NCBI GenBank assembly: GCA_016722525.1
Contig: JADKJB010000007.1
Coordinates: forward strand, 124,001 to 188,000
Direction of reading: 5' to 3'
Source: Bacteroidota bacterium
GTDB taxonomy: Bacteria > Bacteroidota > Bacteroidia > AKYH767-A > OLB10
Length of the DNA stretch: 64,000 nt
Every line of letters begins with the position of its first letter. Position 1 is the stretch's first letter. A model generated the notes under the pieces. That model was given only the letters and a program-made list of their open reading frames with translations. It was not told the DNA's origin and searched no databases. This document shows, piece by piece, positions 20,027 to 32,800 of the stretch. Made by a program: the position numbers and the translations under genes.

Positions 20027-20413
20027 TCAATAATAATTTATTCACGATTGGAACGTCTGCAGCGGCCCAATCTAAAGTCAACAATTCCTCTTTGAACAGC
20101 CATTTAATTTCAACATGTTCAGAAAGCTAAATAGATTCATCTTAACAAGAGCAAATGAAACTATGCATAATTAATCTAAAACCAGGATACTCATTATTTA
20201 CTGTTAGAAAAAAGTCCTGGATAATTATTTCTTTATTTAATTCTTCCTTGATTTCTCTATATAAAGCCGCTTCTTTTGTTTCATCTTCCTCAATTTTTCC
20301 GCCAGGGAACTCATATTTTAAGAAATGTAATTGTATTTGCTAACGTTTCTTTGGACACAGAGTATTTTATTGTTGTTGATGATTATTGCAGCGACAACTT
20401 CGATTTGTTTCAT
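20019..20413 (-). CDS. Nudix hydrolase, MutT-like (frame breaks)
   Basis: ATG at 20413 gives MKQIEVVAAIIINNNKILCV; the frame changes near 20320 into KYEFPGGKIEEDETKEAALY and REIKEEL, a complete Nudix box (Gx5Ex7REUxEExGU) that binds metal and hydrolyses nucleoside diphosphate derivatives. Another change near 20130 leads into EHVEIKWLFKEELLTLDWA and a stop at 20019. About 130 residues, normal for MutT-like (8-oxo-dGTP or dCTP) pyrophosphatases. The stop lies inside the start region of the helicase gene (8-base overlap), indicating translational coupling and a shared process. Confidence 0.85.
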
Positions 20414-20660
20414 TTTCCTTAATTTTCTCGTTCAAATATATTAAATCATATATATATAGATGGTTTTAGATCATAAATACTTCTAATATTTTAAATTGCA
20501 ACATAGCTTTTGGCATCGAATAAAATGATCAAAATAAGCTAATAAAAGAATAGATTTATGCGGGGCGCCTCCGAGGTTAGGGGCTCGGCGAAGGGATTGG
20601 AGGTGGTGGAGATAGGGTTGGAGATTCAAATGGAATTTAAATTAAAAATGGTATACACTT

Positions 20661-20993
20661 TCAAATCTCATCATACTTCTCCCGCTTTCCATAAGACTTC
20701 TCAATAGGATATTTTATTTCGTTCGACTTTAATTTTTCCATTAATGCCTCATTCAAATCGATTCCGCTTTCATGCGCGAGTAAGAGTGTTGAATACAAAA
20801 CATCAGCAAGCTCTTCCTTTAATTTTTCTTTGTTCACTTCATCAGCACTCTTCCATAAAAATAATTCTAGCAATTCGCCTGCTTCCAACATTCAAACAAA
20901 CTGCAAGATCTTTTAGATTATGATACTGCGACCAATTACGGTCATCCCGGAATTTAGTATTGCACGAGTTAAAATATCAAGTTCGGATTCCAT
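20661..20993 (-). CDS. MazG-like nucleotide pyrophosphohydrolase (frame breaks)
   Basis: ATG at 20993 follows immediately after the stop of the HNH gene. The N-terminus reads MESELDILTRAIL, then in shifted frames RDDRNWSQYHNLKDLAVCLN, then the long frame VEAGELLELFLWKSAD, EKLKEELADVLYSTLLLAHE to the stop at 20661. The EExxE...ExxD metal-site pattern of all-alpha NTP pyrophosphatases is present. About 110 residues, like stand-alone MazG-type dCTP/NTP pyrophosphatases. Such enzymes reduce nucleotide pools or clean damaged nucleotides; here it sits with a Nudix enzyme and nucleases. Confidence 0.8.
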
Positions 20994-21916
20994 TTATTTA
21001 AAAGTATTATTGTGCCCTCAATATATTTTATATCTGGTCTGTTATTCAGTTCAACCGGTAAATGTAGAAGTTCCTTGCCATGAAATTGATAATATTCTTT
21101 CCCATTTTGAAACTCCTCTTTTATTCTTTTGCTGACTTCAATTTTATAATCCGATGTAATAGTAAGGTAACCATTATCGAAAAGCTTGTGTAAATCAGCT
21201 CTTAAAAATAACCCGTTTGATAATAAATGTGGGCCTGACTTATTATATGGCTTGATATGTGCAGCTTCAAGTACCGGCAATGTTTTTCACCGGTGATTGA
21301 GCATTTCCTTAAGTATGCATCCATTAATTGAAGTCTAAATGGTTTTTGACTGTATCTCACTTTAGTTAAAACCTCACGATAAAGAGGATCTACAGAAGTA
21401 TTTTCAACCTCCAATTGGGTTGTTTTATGATCATTTTTCGGAAGCAGGTATTTCTGTAATCGCTCCTGAATCTGCAGCCACAACTTATCGGCGATGGGTT
21501 CGCCGGTAGCATTCCTTTCCCTTGCACAATACTCTTGCTCCAATTCTCCGGCACCGGAATAAAATCCTGATCCTCAAAAAAGAGGGGGTTTGTTAAAACA
21601 ATACATCCAATACTTGGATTATAGTTGAACTTATCCGGTCTGTAATCCAAAATCATCCGCCTGAAATCATCCTCATATTCACACCCATTTTGTTCGCCAA
21701 ACACATCCCAGGCCATTTTTAAAGGCAACCGGGTATGATTGCTGAAAAACCCTAATCCTCAATAGCATTCATCGGACTTTTAAGTTTAAAAGAAAAATAT
21801 CACCGGGCTCCAGCCTTAAACACAGAATTTTCTGGCTGCAAAAGTTGACTTCCTCCAGGTTGCAATTTCCTAGAAAATGATACATTTGTTTTGGTGACAC
21901 CGAGGTAGAATTTCGT
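20994..21916 (-). CDS. HNH endonuclease, restriction-like (frame breaks)
   Basis: C-terminal HNH_2-type nuclease: CSITGEK, LEAAHIKPYNKSGPHLLSNG, LFLRADLHKLFDNG, so H, N and H of the motif are present. Upstream are the conserved segments GCEYEDDFRRMILDYRPDKF and NPSIGCIVLTNPLFFEDQDF and, near the start, FYLGVTKTN and LEPGDIFLLNLK. Frame changes near 21280, 21540, 21730 and 21830 divide it. Expected start in this family is MKFYLGVTD; here that position reads ACG (21914-21916) instead of ATG, so the start is altered, misread, or elsewhere. The stop TAA directly abuts the MazG ATG. Probably a stand-alone type restriction endonuclease. Confidence 0.75.
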
Positions 21917-22073
21917 GGAGGGAAGGTAGGAAAAAATCAAATTTTTGGTTATTACGAACTTTTTTATACTTTTCAGCCAATTATTTTGAAGAACTTCTTT
22001 CAACTGTGGTTTGAAGTGTGATTTTGTGCTAAATTGTTAACTTACTTTCTTATACCTTTTAAATTTAACAAAA

Positions 22074-22829
22074 ATGAAAAAACATCTATTCCATTTCAAC
22101 TTTCTTGATTTTAACAATTTTTCTAGGATCTGCCTGTAGTAATAAATGTATCAAGTCATGGATGTAAAGTCATCTGATTTAAAATCGGACAGTAGCGCTC
22201 TTTTTTTGAAAATTCTGAAATTAAGCTAGAGTATTATTTCTGGGATAAAAAATGGAATTGTGTTGTTTTCAATTAACAACAAAACAAACAAACCCATTTA
22301 TTTTGATTGGTTTAAAAGCCATCTAATTTTGATGGTATTTCATATGAATATTGGAACGAGTCAGAACAAACATCAGTATTGTGTAAATCAAGTGGATTCA
22401 AAAACCCATATTATTATGCGGCTCCCTCAACAACTGTGCTAACTACCATAAATAAGCCTAGTAGAAAAAATCCGTCCCAGCTAAAAGTTCTATTTATGTG
22501 CAAAAATTTAAAGTTACTTCGAAATTCTATTACAATTGCGATTATCACCTGAAGCCACGAAAACAAGAAATCCTGTTTCAATTAATTTTGGAGAAGATAA
22601 ATCACCGTATAAATTTAGAAATGTAATCACTTATTCTTTCACTGAATCGTTTGATACTGAAATCATAGTAGACAATGCCTTTTATGTTGGAAGTATACAT
22701 ATTATAAATGAGAAATTATTTAATGGTAAGAAAAAGGAAATTGAACGATGCAACAGTTGGGGTGAGAAAGTAAAGGCCCTTGAATATCCTTACCCTTTCA
22801 GTAATTCAAGTTCTTTTTATTTGGAATAA
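22074..22829 (+). CDS. Bacteroidota lipoprotein of unknown function (frame breaks)
   Basis: ATG at 22074 (MKKHLFHFNFL); in the neighbouring frame the signal reads STFLILTIFLGSACSNK, giving a lipobox with cysteine. The mature part continues through several frames: FSINNKTNKPIYFDWFKSHL, KFKVTSKFYYN, and the end KFRNVITYSFTESFDTEIIV, DNAFYVGSIHIINEKL, to the stop at 22829. The pattern matches a widespread hypothetical lipoprotein of Bacteroidota with a conserved NKPIYxDW and FRNFLAFSFTE-like core. At least four frame changes. Function unknown. Confidence 0.65.
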
Positions 22830-22875
22830 ATATGGATTATTATTAAGAAGATAATGGCAAAATTCCATTTCTGAA

Positions 22876-25800
22876 TTACCTTAATATAGTCACCGATCCA
22901 ACTTTCGTAGGTTTTCTATCTTCAAATTTCATTCCTTCCCAAATCTTTCCATTTCCAAAAAGAGCATATGCTTTCCAAACATAAGCACCTTGAGGTAATG
23001 GCTTGCCATTTAAAGTTCCATCCCATTTTTCAGAAGGTTGTCCTTTGGCTAGTTTTGTAGATGACCAAACCTTCTCGCCATAGGGTGAGAAGATTTCAAT
23101 CAAATATTCCTCAATCCCAACACCTTTGGGAATAAAATACATCGTTTCAATAGTGCCAGCATCAGGTGAAAAGGCATTCGGTATAAATAAAGAACCCAGA
23201 AAATCAACATTTATGATTTGAAATGACGTATCTAAACATCCCAATTCGTTTTTCACTATAAGAGTAACATACATAATGCCGTTAGAATAATATCTATGAG
23301 TTGGGTTTTGTTCAAATGAAAATACCCCATCTCCAAATGACCAATACCAGCTAACAGCATCAAGTGAATTATCGACAAAAGAATAAATCCCACTTGGATT
23401 AATAAGTGTGTCCGTTACTTCCTGAATGGTAAAATTTGAAGTTGGTTTTTCTGATACAAAAACACTATTGGAATAACTGACAGTGTCATAACATAATGAA
23501 TCCATTCCAATTATCAAACTTGTTGAATATGTTCCAGGATTTTCATAAATATGAATAGGAGAAACATCCGAAGAAGTTATTCCATCTCCGAAATCCCAAT
23601 AAACCTGATTAAAAAACTGTGAGAGGTTTTCGAATATAACTTAATGGAGGACAACCAGATATGCTGTCAGGAGTATAAGCAGCTAACGGCTTAGCGTATA
23701 CTTTTATTGGTTTGGAAGAAGTGTCTGAACATCCAAATATGTTTTGTGCAATTAATAATGCATTAAAATTTGCAGGCTGTGAAAAGGGCAACGAAGGATT
23801 TTGTTGATTAGATGACCCGTAAATACCAAAATCCCAAATATATGCTGAGGCGCCGGAACTGTTATTTGTAAAACTCACAGATGTTGGAACCTCACACATA
23901 GGATCTTGAACATAATTAAAAATAGATTCAGGATAGGTACACATTAATATAACTAAACGAAGTGTCATCCTGACATCCATTATCATCTGTTGCAATTAAT
24001 GAAACCGTAAACTGACCAGATTGTGTATATACATAAATAGGCTGACTCCCTATAATTGTATCACCATTTCCCATCGACCATGAATAATATGCTGCTCCAA
24101 CAGAGTTGCTTAATAAATTTACTGCAAGAGGGATACAACCATCAATTGGATTCAAACTAAAAGAAGCAAAAGGGTGATCAACTATTTCAATTGTTGCCGA
24201 AATTGTATCAGAACAACCTGTAATAGAAGCAAATCCGATCATAGTAACATTGTAGATTCCTGGTGCAGTATATAAATGAATTGGTGAATTCGGAGATGGA
24301 ATCCAAAGGACTACCATCGCCAAAATCCCATAGTACTCGAAATGTTCAACGATGTATTCAAAACGTAACAGGAACATTATTGCATTGTTTTTCAGGAATG
24401 CTGAAGGAAAGTTCAGGTTGTTCCAGCACTTCAATGGTTTGGCTTACAGAATCAAACCCACAATAATTATCTACAAATTGCCAAACAGTAAAGACCCTGC
24501 TGAATCAAAAATATGAGTTACGATGTTGCCGGATCCATAGGTGCCATCTCCAAAATCCCATTGAATAATAGAATTTGCTGCTACAAAACTCGTAAAGTTA
24601 CTTGAAGGGGCTTACATCCATAAACTACATCCGTATTAAAGAACGCTGTAACCTGATTGGGATGAATTACTACATTCTTAAAGATAGTATCCTGCCCACA
24701 GAAATTTGAAGCAACTAACATAACTACATATGTTGAATCCGTTGAATCCGCAAGAAAAATCTGAGGTGGCAGAATGGAATCACTAGATACGAAAACACCA
24801 TTGATGAACCATTGGTATGTTTGAGGATTTCCAGTTGTTATATTATTAAACATGACTAATGCTGGTGAACAGCTATCACTAAAAATAACACCGAACTCCG
24901 GAACAGGTATAGGATATACAACAATTGAAGCTGAATAACTTGCAACCCCGCAACCATTAGCAACAACTAATTGAATATTATAGATTGTAGAATCTCCGGA
25001 ACCTTGATCAAAATAAATTAAACCAGGATTGAACAAAGTGTCTGTAACCCCATTTCCATAATCCCATATATAAGTACTTCCTCCATAAAGTGTGCTTTGA
25101 TTAGTTATGGTTACAGGTAGTATTGCACATCCGTTTTGGACATCTAACACAAATGATGCATCAGGAGGCTCAGCAATTTCAATTGAATTAAAAACTGTGT
25201 CTTTACAGCCATAAATGTTTTCGATTATCAACATAACATTATACATCCCGGGAGAAGTATAAGTATGTGTGATAGTATTAGCGGCAATTAATCCGGATCC
25301 ATCACCAAAATCCCAATATGCTGTTGTGTTTGGAATTGTATCAGAAAAAATGATTGGTTGATTTATACAAAGCGGTATCAGGCATAATGAATCCTCCTCC
25401 TGTAGGTTGAAAAAACAGTAACCAACATTGTATCTGGAACTATACACCCTGAAATAGGTTCAAAATAGGTGTAAACAACTACATCCGGGCTGTTAATTGT
25501 AAGCGAAGGATCATAATATCCTGTTAGTGAATCCACAACACCTGCTCCCGACCATACACCTGAGGTAGGAACTCCGTTCAAATAGAAGGGGGAGCTGTTA
25601 CTGCAAAGTACCGTATCATTGCCTGCATTAATGTTTGCACCAATTACTGTGACCAGAAACGAATCGCGTACTTCACATGTCAATATTCCAAAAGTATATA
25701 CCAAATAATTTTGTACTTGATTTGTCAAGCTAGTGTTAAAAATTCCTGTGCTGATTAAATTTCCATTCCAACTCCAATTTCCTGTTGCAGGATTTGCTAT

Positions 25801-27875
25801 GAGTGATATTGGTCCGGAACCTTTGCATACTGTTGTGTCTGATGGAATGATCAAGCTTGGCGGAAAATAAAACTAAATGTGTCTGTAAGTATTATCGAAT
25901 CGCAAGCATTCCACGCTAAAACATTTACAATATAAATTCCGGTATCTTGAATAAAACAGAAGTCGGATTAGTTCAGAGTAAGAAAAATAATTTGTGCTAT
26001 TGAAGAAAATATTCCATGCATAACCAGAATCACTTGTACTTGGAATGGCTTCACTCATTGATGAAGTGCCGTTGGTAAATATTCCGCCATTGGCTGTCCA
26101 ATTATAGTTTTGATTCGGTGGAGATGTATTAATAAAATCAATTGTAAGAGTGTCACAGCCAAACAAATTTGATGATTGAACATTTAAGATCGGTGGAGCA
26201 CCGACAATAAAGTTTTCACTGATTGAATCTATTCCACAACTACCCGTTACTACCAAAGAAACAACATAATTTCCAGGACTATTATAATTTATAGCACCGG
26301 GATTGGCACTACTAGAAGTATTTGGATTTCCACCACTAAAATCCCACGAATAAGTCGAGACGCTTCCACCTATTGTAAAATAATTTGCAGGATTAATAGT
26401 ACCTGAGTTGCATATTGCAGGAATTGCGGAGGAAGCTAAAGATGGTCCTTGAACTAAAGTTAGGGTAGTATCCCAATTGCAAATACTTTGCGGTGCAGTA
26501 CAGCAGCCATTGGCAGTTGCCGAAATTGTGAATGTACCTGCACTATTTATATCAATTATTGTTTGAACTGCATTTGGAGTTTGAACCGTACCTATGTTTC
26601 CGGGACTCAGGCTCCAGTTATAACTAGTACCATTGAAAGCATTAAAATTACCGTCAATTGTCAATGGTGCGCAATTTCGTTTACTGTCACTACAGGTGAA
26701 ATGGTAGTAGGTGGTAATATTCTTACTGTATCAATTATGCTGTCGGTGCCACAAGGACTATTTACTATTAACGTTAATGGATAAATTCCCGGAGTTGAAT
26801 AAAAATATTTCCTGGATTGGCAGAATTTGATGATGAAGGACTTCCTCCAGGGAATTGCCAATTATACTGACTGATTGTGCCTGAAATCGAAATGAAACTG
26901 GTAGGTGATATTGTAGTAGAATTGCAATAGGTGGGAATAGGTGTGAGGGATAAATTAGGTCCTTGATAAAAAGTCAAACTAGTGTCCCATTGGCAAATAC
27001 TGTTTATAGAAGAGCAACAGCCTGTTACTTGTAAGTTGATATTGTAATTCCCCGCATTTGTAACATTAAAGTTTGGTTGTGAATCAACTGGCAATGTAAT
27101 TGAGATTCCGGATGTTGGATTGCTGGTCCATAAAAATGTAAGTACATTTTGTGAGTTCACATCAGGTACAAATTGTGCCGGAGTGCATTGATCTGCTAGT
27201 GTTATTACTGGTTGAATAATCGTTGGCGGAAGGACAGTGATTGTTTCCGAATGTGTTGACGTTCCACAACTATTTGTCAGCGAATAAGTAATTGTATAGG
27301 TCCCCGGAGAGTTATAGGTATGTGAGCCTGGATTTTGGCTTGAACTGTTTGTTCCATCACCGAAATCCCAATAATGAATTGGAGAGTTGGTATTTGGACA
27401 CGAATTATTATTAATCGAAACGGGTTCATTAACACAAACAACTATTGGGCTTGCTGTAAAATTAGCCTTAGGACGAAATTTAATATCAATTGGAGTTATT
27501 ATAAAATGAAAGCTCTCTCCTGCAGCACATGTCTTTTTTATTCCCAACAATTTGTTTCTGTATCTGCCCACTTGGTCCTACGTAACTATCCAATGCATAA
27601 TTGTATTTATGCTTAATACAGCCGGCGAATACACCTGCGAATTTTTGAATTGTACCATCATCCCAACAAATAAAACTTGAATCAACATTCCCTGCTGCAC
27701 TTAAATTCTCAACACCTACAGAATCGCCTATGCAAAAAATTGTTGATGAATTGCAAACACCCCCTTGATAATTTAAGGAACCACAATCATTCATATTCGA
27801 CCAAGATGGGCACTGTCCGGAAACGATGCTTAGTTGAAAACAAACCAATACAACAAGAAAAATTAATCTGGGCAT
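22876..27875 (-). CDS. Giant PKD-repeat surface protein with gliding-motility type C-terminus (frame breaks)
   Basis: ATG at 27875 with a signal peptide (MPRLIFLVVLVCFQLSIVSG). About 1660 residues with at least seven PKD-like repeats: HYWDFGDGTNSSSQNPGSHT near 27350, WDFSGGNPNTSSSANPG near 26320, WDFGDGSGLIAANTITHTY near 25290, WDYGNGVTDTLFNPG near 25050, WSMGNGDTIIGSQPIYVY near 24060, WDFGIYGSSNQQNP near 23820 and WSFGDGVFSFEQNPTHRY near 23320. It ends with the CHU_C/type B sorting domain (LFIPNAFSPD ... EIFSPYGEKVW ... WDGTLNGKPLPQGAYVWKA). At least nine frame changes. Overlaps the upstream PorP/SprF-like gene by 13 bases, the usual T9SS gene pair. Confidence 0.85.
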
Positions 27876-28914
27876 CGATTAAATATATTTGATGATTGTT
27901 TAAATTTTTTAGGACATGTGTTAAAACTCATTGTCAAACTAATTTCGTGAGTTCCACCTGCATCCAGTTAAATCCAAGCCATTCATTGAAACATCATATG
28001 AATATCCAATAGTAAGCAAGAAGTCATTAAATGTTTTTCATAGCCAATCAATGGTATAATTGCTGAAGCATTTTTCTTTAATTCGGGATGAATGAATAAT
28101 GAATAGTACATTCCGGCATAAAATGTATTATTTTTTTCATCTCCAATTACACCAATCAGTGAACCAATTTTCGTCCGATGAATATTGGTTTGGCGTTCAT
28201 ATTGAATGGATGGTTTTAGCAATGGCATATTATAGAAATTGCTTTTCTGCATGGTGCCTGAAATTGTGATGGCAAACAGTGTAGGAAGTTAGGTATTTAA
28301 CTCCTGGAGTGATTCATCTCTCTTTGAAAGAAAATGGTTCAGGAAACTGAAACATTAGTTGGAATTCTATATTCAAAATATCAGCACTTACTTACCGGTT
28401 ACACTTATTCCACAATCAATGAAGACTGAAGACTTTTGATCAGGTGCTACCTGACTAGAATTCTGGTATATTCCAAAAACAGGATCAATTTGGTCAGAGA
28501 AAACTAATTTGCTAAAGTCGATTGCCTTCTTTGAAACACCTACATACCCACCTAATGTTACAGATTTGAATTTTTTATGATTAAATGGTAAAAGCTGCCT
28601 GAAAACCAAATCAAATTTTTGAGTGGTTAACAGACCGGCTCTTCAGTATCCTGCATTACGTTAACACCAAAACTGGTTCTCAATTTTTCGGGCTTATAGG
28701 ATGCGGAAACATAATAAGTTGAAAACCCATTATCAACCTTATTCCACTGATTACGATGCCAATCGTAATTCTAAACCGAATTAATATTTAAATATGAGCA
28801 GTGATAATATGGAGTCAAATTATCAATTTGTGAAAAGGATGGATCTTGCCCTTTCACAAAAGAGCATGCAATAACACAGATAAAAACGAACTTGAAATAA
28901 ATTTCATTGGGCAC
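27863..28914 (-). CDS. PorP/SprF-family outer membrane protein (frame breaks)
   Basis: Probable GTG start at 28914 (an alternative ATG at 28907 is in another frame), signal-like N-terminus FVFICVIACSFVKGQDPSFS followed by QIDNLTPYY, typical of PorP/SprF. Further conserved parts: NGFSTYYVSASYKPEKLRTS, KFKSVTLGGYVGVSKKAIDF, LLKPSIQYE, SLIGVIGDEKNNTFYAGMYY and GGTHEISLTMSF before the stop at 27863-27865. Six or more frame changes. These outer-membrane proteins work with the type IX secretion system and anchor or assist the large CHU_C protein encoded next, with which this gene overlaps. Confidence 0.8.
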
Positions 28915-29020
28915 AATTAAAAACTATGATCCGATTAAAATCCTCGGGGCAATCACATAACGCAAAATCATTCTACTTGTCGAATATACAAAAAAAAATT
29001 CAATTTCAATATTAAATTCG

Positions 29021-29059
29021 TAATAATCAATCAATTCCATGCCAATTGATTAATTATTA
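29021..29059. repeat. AT-rich inverted repeat in the gap 28915-29413
   Basis: TAATAATCAATCAATT (29021-29036) pairs with AATTGATTAATTATTA (29044-29059) with one mismatch and a 7-base loop. It lies about 110 bases upstream of the PorP/SprF start. The remaining 400 bases of this gap are AT-rich and show no gene. No T-tract marks it as a clear terminator. Confidence 0.5.
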
Positions 29060-29413
29060 CTGCGGTTATACATAGAAAATTGGGATTTCAACTGTAAATA
29101 ATTCTTAAATAGAGAATTATTTACATAGCTTTGATTTATAGTCTTTTATGATGAACTTAAGAAGGATTTTAAAATGAATTAAATCCGCCTTATCTAATTC
29201 ATCAAATTCATAAATATGATGTAATATCGTGAATTTCAGAATCATATGACCTATAAAACCAATTTAATCTGCAATTCACTCAAATAGATTTAAAAGACGC
29301 ACTCTTAATCGTGTCAATATTTTTAGTAATTTAGTTTTTCTGCATCAGAATTAATGGCAACCACATTGTTCAAGGGATCTTTTTAGTGACTTTAATTTCT
29401 AAAATTCTCAAAA

Positions 29414-29664
29414 ATGAAAAAATCTCTCATTATTTTTTTCTGCATTGCGTTTCTTCTTTCATCAGCAATTTGGGAATTCTTATTCAACATTCTTTAAAGT
29501 TTCTCAAGGACTCCACTGTACTAATATGCGTGAGTTCTGGTTCTTATGCTTATCACTCTGATTATTGTAGCGGTTTAAATAACTGCACTCATGAAGTGCG
29601 AACAGTTTCTTTACAAAAGGCTCTGGAGTTGGGGAAGAAACCCTGTAAGAATTGCTATAGATAA
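29414..29664 (+). CDS. Small secreted Cys-rich protein (one frame break)
   Basis: The ATG at 29414 gives a signal peptide (MKKSLIIFFCIAFLLSSAI); a frame change near 29470 leads into LICVSSGSYAYHSDYCSGLN, NCTHEVRTVSLQKALELGKK and PCKNCY, ending at 29664. The pattern VYxC.S..S..YH...C.GL..C...V...A...G...PC..C is a short Bacteroidota domain resembling the Ada-type metal-binding fold with four to five Cys. About 83 residues; exported. Function unknown. Confidence 0.6.
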
Positions 29665-29812
29665 ATTTTATTACTCTATTCTATGTTGAATCAATCTACT
29701 TGGACAAAATACAAATTCTGGAAAAAGTTAAATCCCCAAGATTTCAATACCTGGGTATAAACACTCCATTTTTTAAAATATTTTCCTTGAAAGAAAGTCT
29801 GGATTTTCAAAA

Positions 29813-32800
29813 TTAATCATTGGGCACACCAAATCCGGCAAAATCAACTATATAAATGTATCCTTGTTGAATAGCTTCATGACACCAACTTTCAGCATAA
29901 TTTGTATCATTTGCATTATCAAAATCTAATGTGTCTTGATATGTCCAAACAATAACTTCATTTACAACATATCCAGTAATTGTTTTATAATTTTCAGCAA
30001 AATTGTCCCTTCCAGCTAATTCTCCAATTGGCGTAATTGTATCTTCTTTTATCAATTCATGAACCTCAAAGCTTGAATGATTATGCTGCATTACCCTTTT
30101 TCTAACAAAAACAAAATCACCACTTTTGATATTATTTCTTATATAAGTATTTACTCCTGTATTGAAATTAAAAGCTCTTGCTGCCCACCCAATTTTTAGC
30201 TTTTTTAAGCTCTGGGTGAATTGGTATTCCTAACCTATTAATTACATTCTCAGGAAGTGAAAAGGGATATTTTGCTCTAAGGCAAACTCTCGTTGATGCT
30301 TAAACACCAACAATCTAAACCTAGCTCTGGTATATGCAACATAAGCCAATCTTCTTTCTTCATCAAATTCTTCAATTAAAGTGTTTTCTTGAGGATTTTC
30401 CGTAGCGGTAAGTGGAAGTTTCGAAAATGAAGGAGGAATTAACACACAATCAAACTCGAGGCCCTTAACTTGATGCATTGTTGTAAGAACGATATCTATT
30501 TCTTTGATTTGTGCCAGTAACTTGCTCAAAATGCTTCTCATAAATTTTAAACAATTGACCATCATCATGAGCTGTAGCTTCAATAATGAAATCCATCAAG
30601 TTTTCAACTATCACTGGTTCATCTTGTTCTGACAGATATTCTAAAACAAGTGCATGCATAACTCTCAAATAAAAAATGATTCCAAATAGGATTAAGATTT
30701 ATCAATTCTTCGATATGAAGTTTAAATAACTCCTTGAAATTTTGCGGAATTTCTTGGAAGAAACTTGACTTTATATACATTATAACTGCATGACATTCTC
30801 TTATTCGAATAAATTCATAAGGTAAATTCCTTGAATTCGAATTCTAACATTTGATAAATTTAAACTTTTAATTTTTTGAAACCCTCTGTATACTTCATTG
30901 TTTGTTCTTAATAAGATAGCTATTTGATTATATAAGCGCTGGCCTATTCTTTCATTCATTAACACAGAGATTTGATTCCACCACAAATCATTACTTTCTC
31001 TTACATCTACAATTTGAGCATAATTTGTAATAAAATCACTTTCGGGAATTCTTAATGGTATTGGGCTTAAATGTATTTGTTCAGGAGGCAGTTGTAAAAT
31101 TTGATTAGATAAATGTAATATTTCTGGATAAGACCTGTGATTACTCAATAAATTAAAATGGGTTGGGTTGAATAAAAGATTAAAGCTATTGTAATAGGGC
31201 CATGGACTTAAGTTTCCTCCTTGAATTACTCTATCATATCCATAAATGCTTTGATTGGGATCACCAATTATAAAAAGTCTTGAATTGGTAATTTGATGAA
31301 GGTTTGTAAAAGACCTATTCTAGTTGAATTAATATCTTGGAACTCATCAACCAAAATATGACTCAACGATCCCAATTGATTCATAATATGACCTGGTGCT
31401 GCCTGAAGTTGATTAAGCAAAATGCTTTCCCATTTACTAAATGGTTGGCCTTGTATTTGTTGAAAACAATACTTCTTGCCATACCATGAAAAGTATATAT
31501 CTTAACTCTTTTAGCCAATAGGCTATATCCCAAATCATTAAACAATTTATTCAATCTGTTTTTAATTCTGAAACAACAGCCCTATTATAAGCTAGAACAA
31601 GTATGCTTTCTGGCATCACTCCAACATGATGAACTAAACGAGCAACCCTCAGTGTAAGTGTATGCGTTTTGCCAGAACCAGGACCTGCAATTACATTGAT
31701 ATGTTGATTTACTTCTGCATTATAAATTATTTTCTGCTCTTCCTTTAATTTATCCTCTTCTGACTTAATTGCATCACCTCTCCATTTTGCTAGTAATGGA
31801 TCATCTTCAGGCAATGTTTCCTGAATAAGTTGTAATAAATTATCTAACGATTTACTGGCAAAATACTTTTTAATAAATAAATCTTGCCTTTCCCTGATTT
31901 CCTATGCCAATGCCTGAACGTGACTTTTTGAAACTCCCAAAACTTCTAATGATATGAGTTTTAATTCTCAACTTTTTGTTTCTTCAAATTCTTCATAAAT
32001 TCTCTTATCTAGGGATTGATTTTCCATTTCATTAACAGTTTCGATGGATTTGATAATAACTTCAATCCCGCTAGGCAATAATCCCCCATTCTTACAATAA
32101 CCTAACACTGACAATACAAAAAGCAAATCGGATAGATATTGCATGCTTCGAACAAAATTTAATTCTTTGATCAAATCTGGCCAATTAAATTTCATATATT
32201 CGAATCTAAATTTTTGTTTACAACATAATTCAATAACTTTATGCAGTCTTTTTCTAACTGTGTTAATTTATAAATCCATTCATCTCTTTGTGATAACCAT
32301 TAAAAAGTACCTGCCTAACCTTTACTTGCGAAGTGTCATCACTAACTTTTTCGATTATTGTGTCATGACTTGTCTTCCCAATTATTCTCAGAATTGTGAA
32401 AGCATGTTTACTTCTTTTATTTCTGATATCTGCAATATATTTTTGTTTTGTACTAATTGTTGCAGAATCATTTGTTTTACTAATCCATGGTAATTCATCA
32501 AATAAAATTGTTTCACTTATTGACTCATCCAATAAACAATCAAGCTCCTCCTGATCAAATATTTTAGATTCTATTTCATTAACTCTGCTAAATAGTTTTT
32601 TTGAAAATGTGAAAATTGTTTTAATAGCTGGGTAAAATTCCGAATCTTCTTGTTTACAAAACTCCAATTCACTTCTTCGGATTTTTGTAAATTCAATAAC
32701 TACAAATTGAAATAATTTCAAAATACCTGCATTGTGTGCAATAATTAAAGTGGAAAACATCTGTTCAAGACTCAATTTGCATTGAACTCTCAATTCTGCA

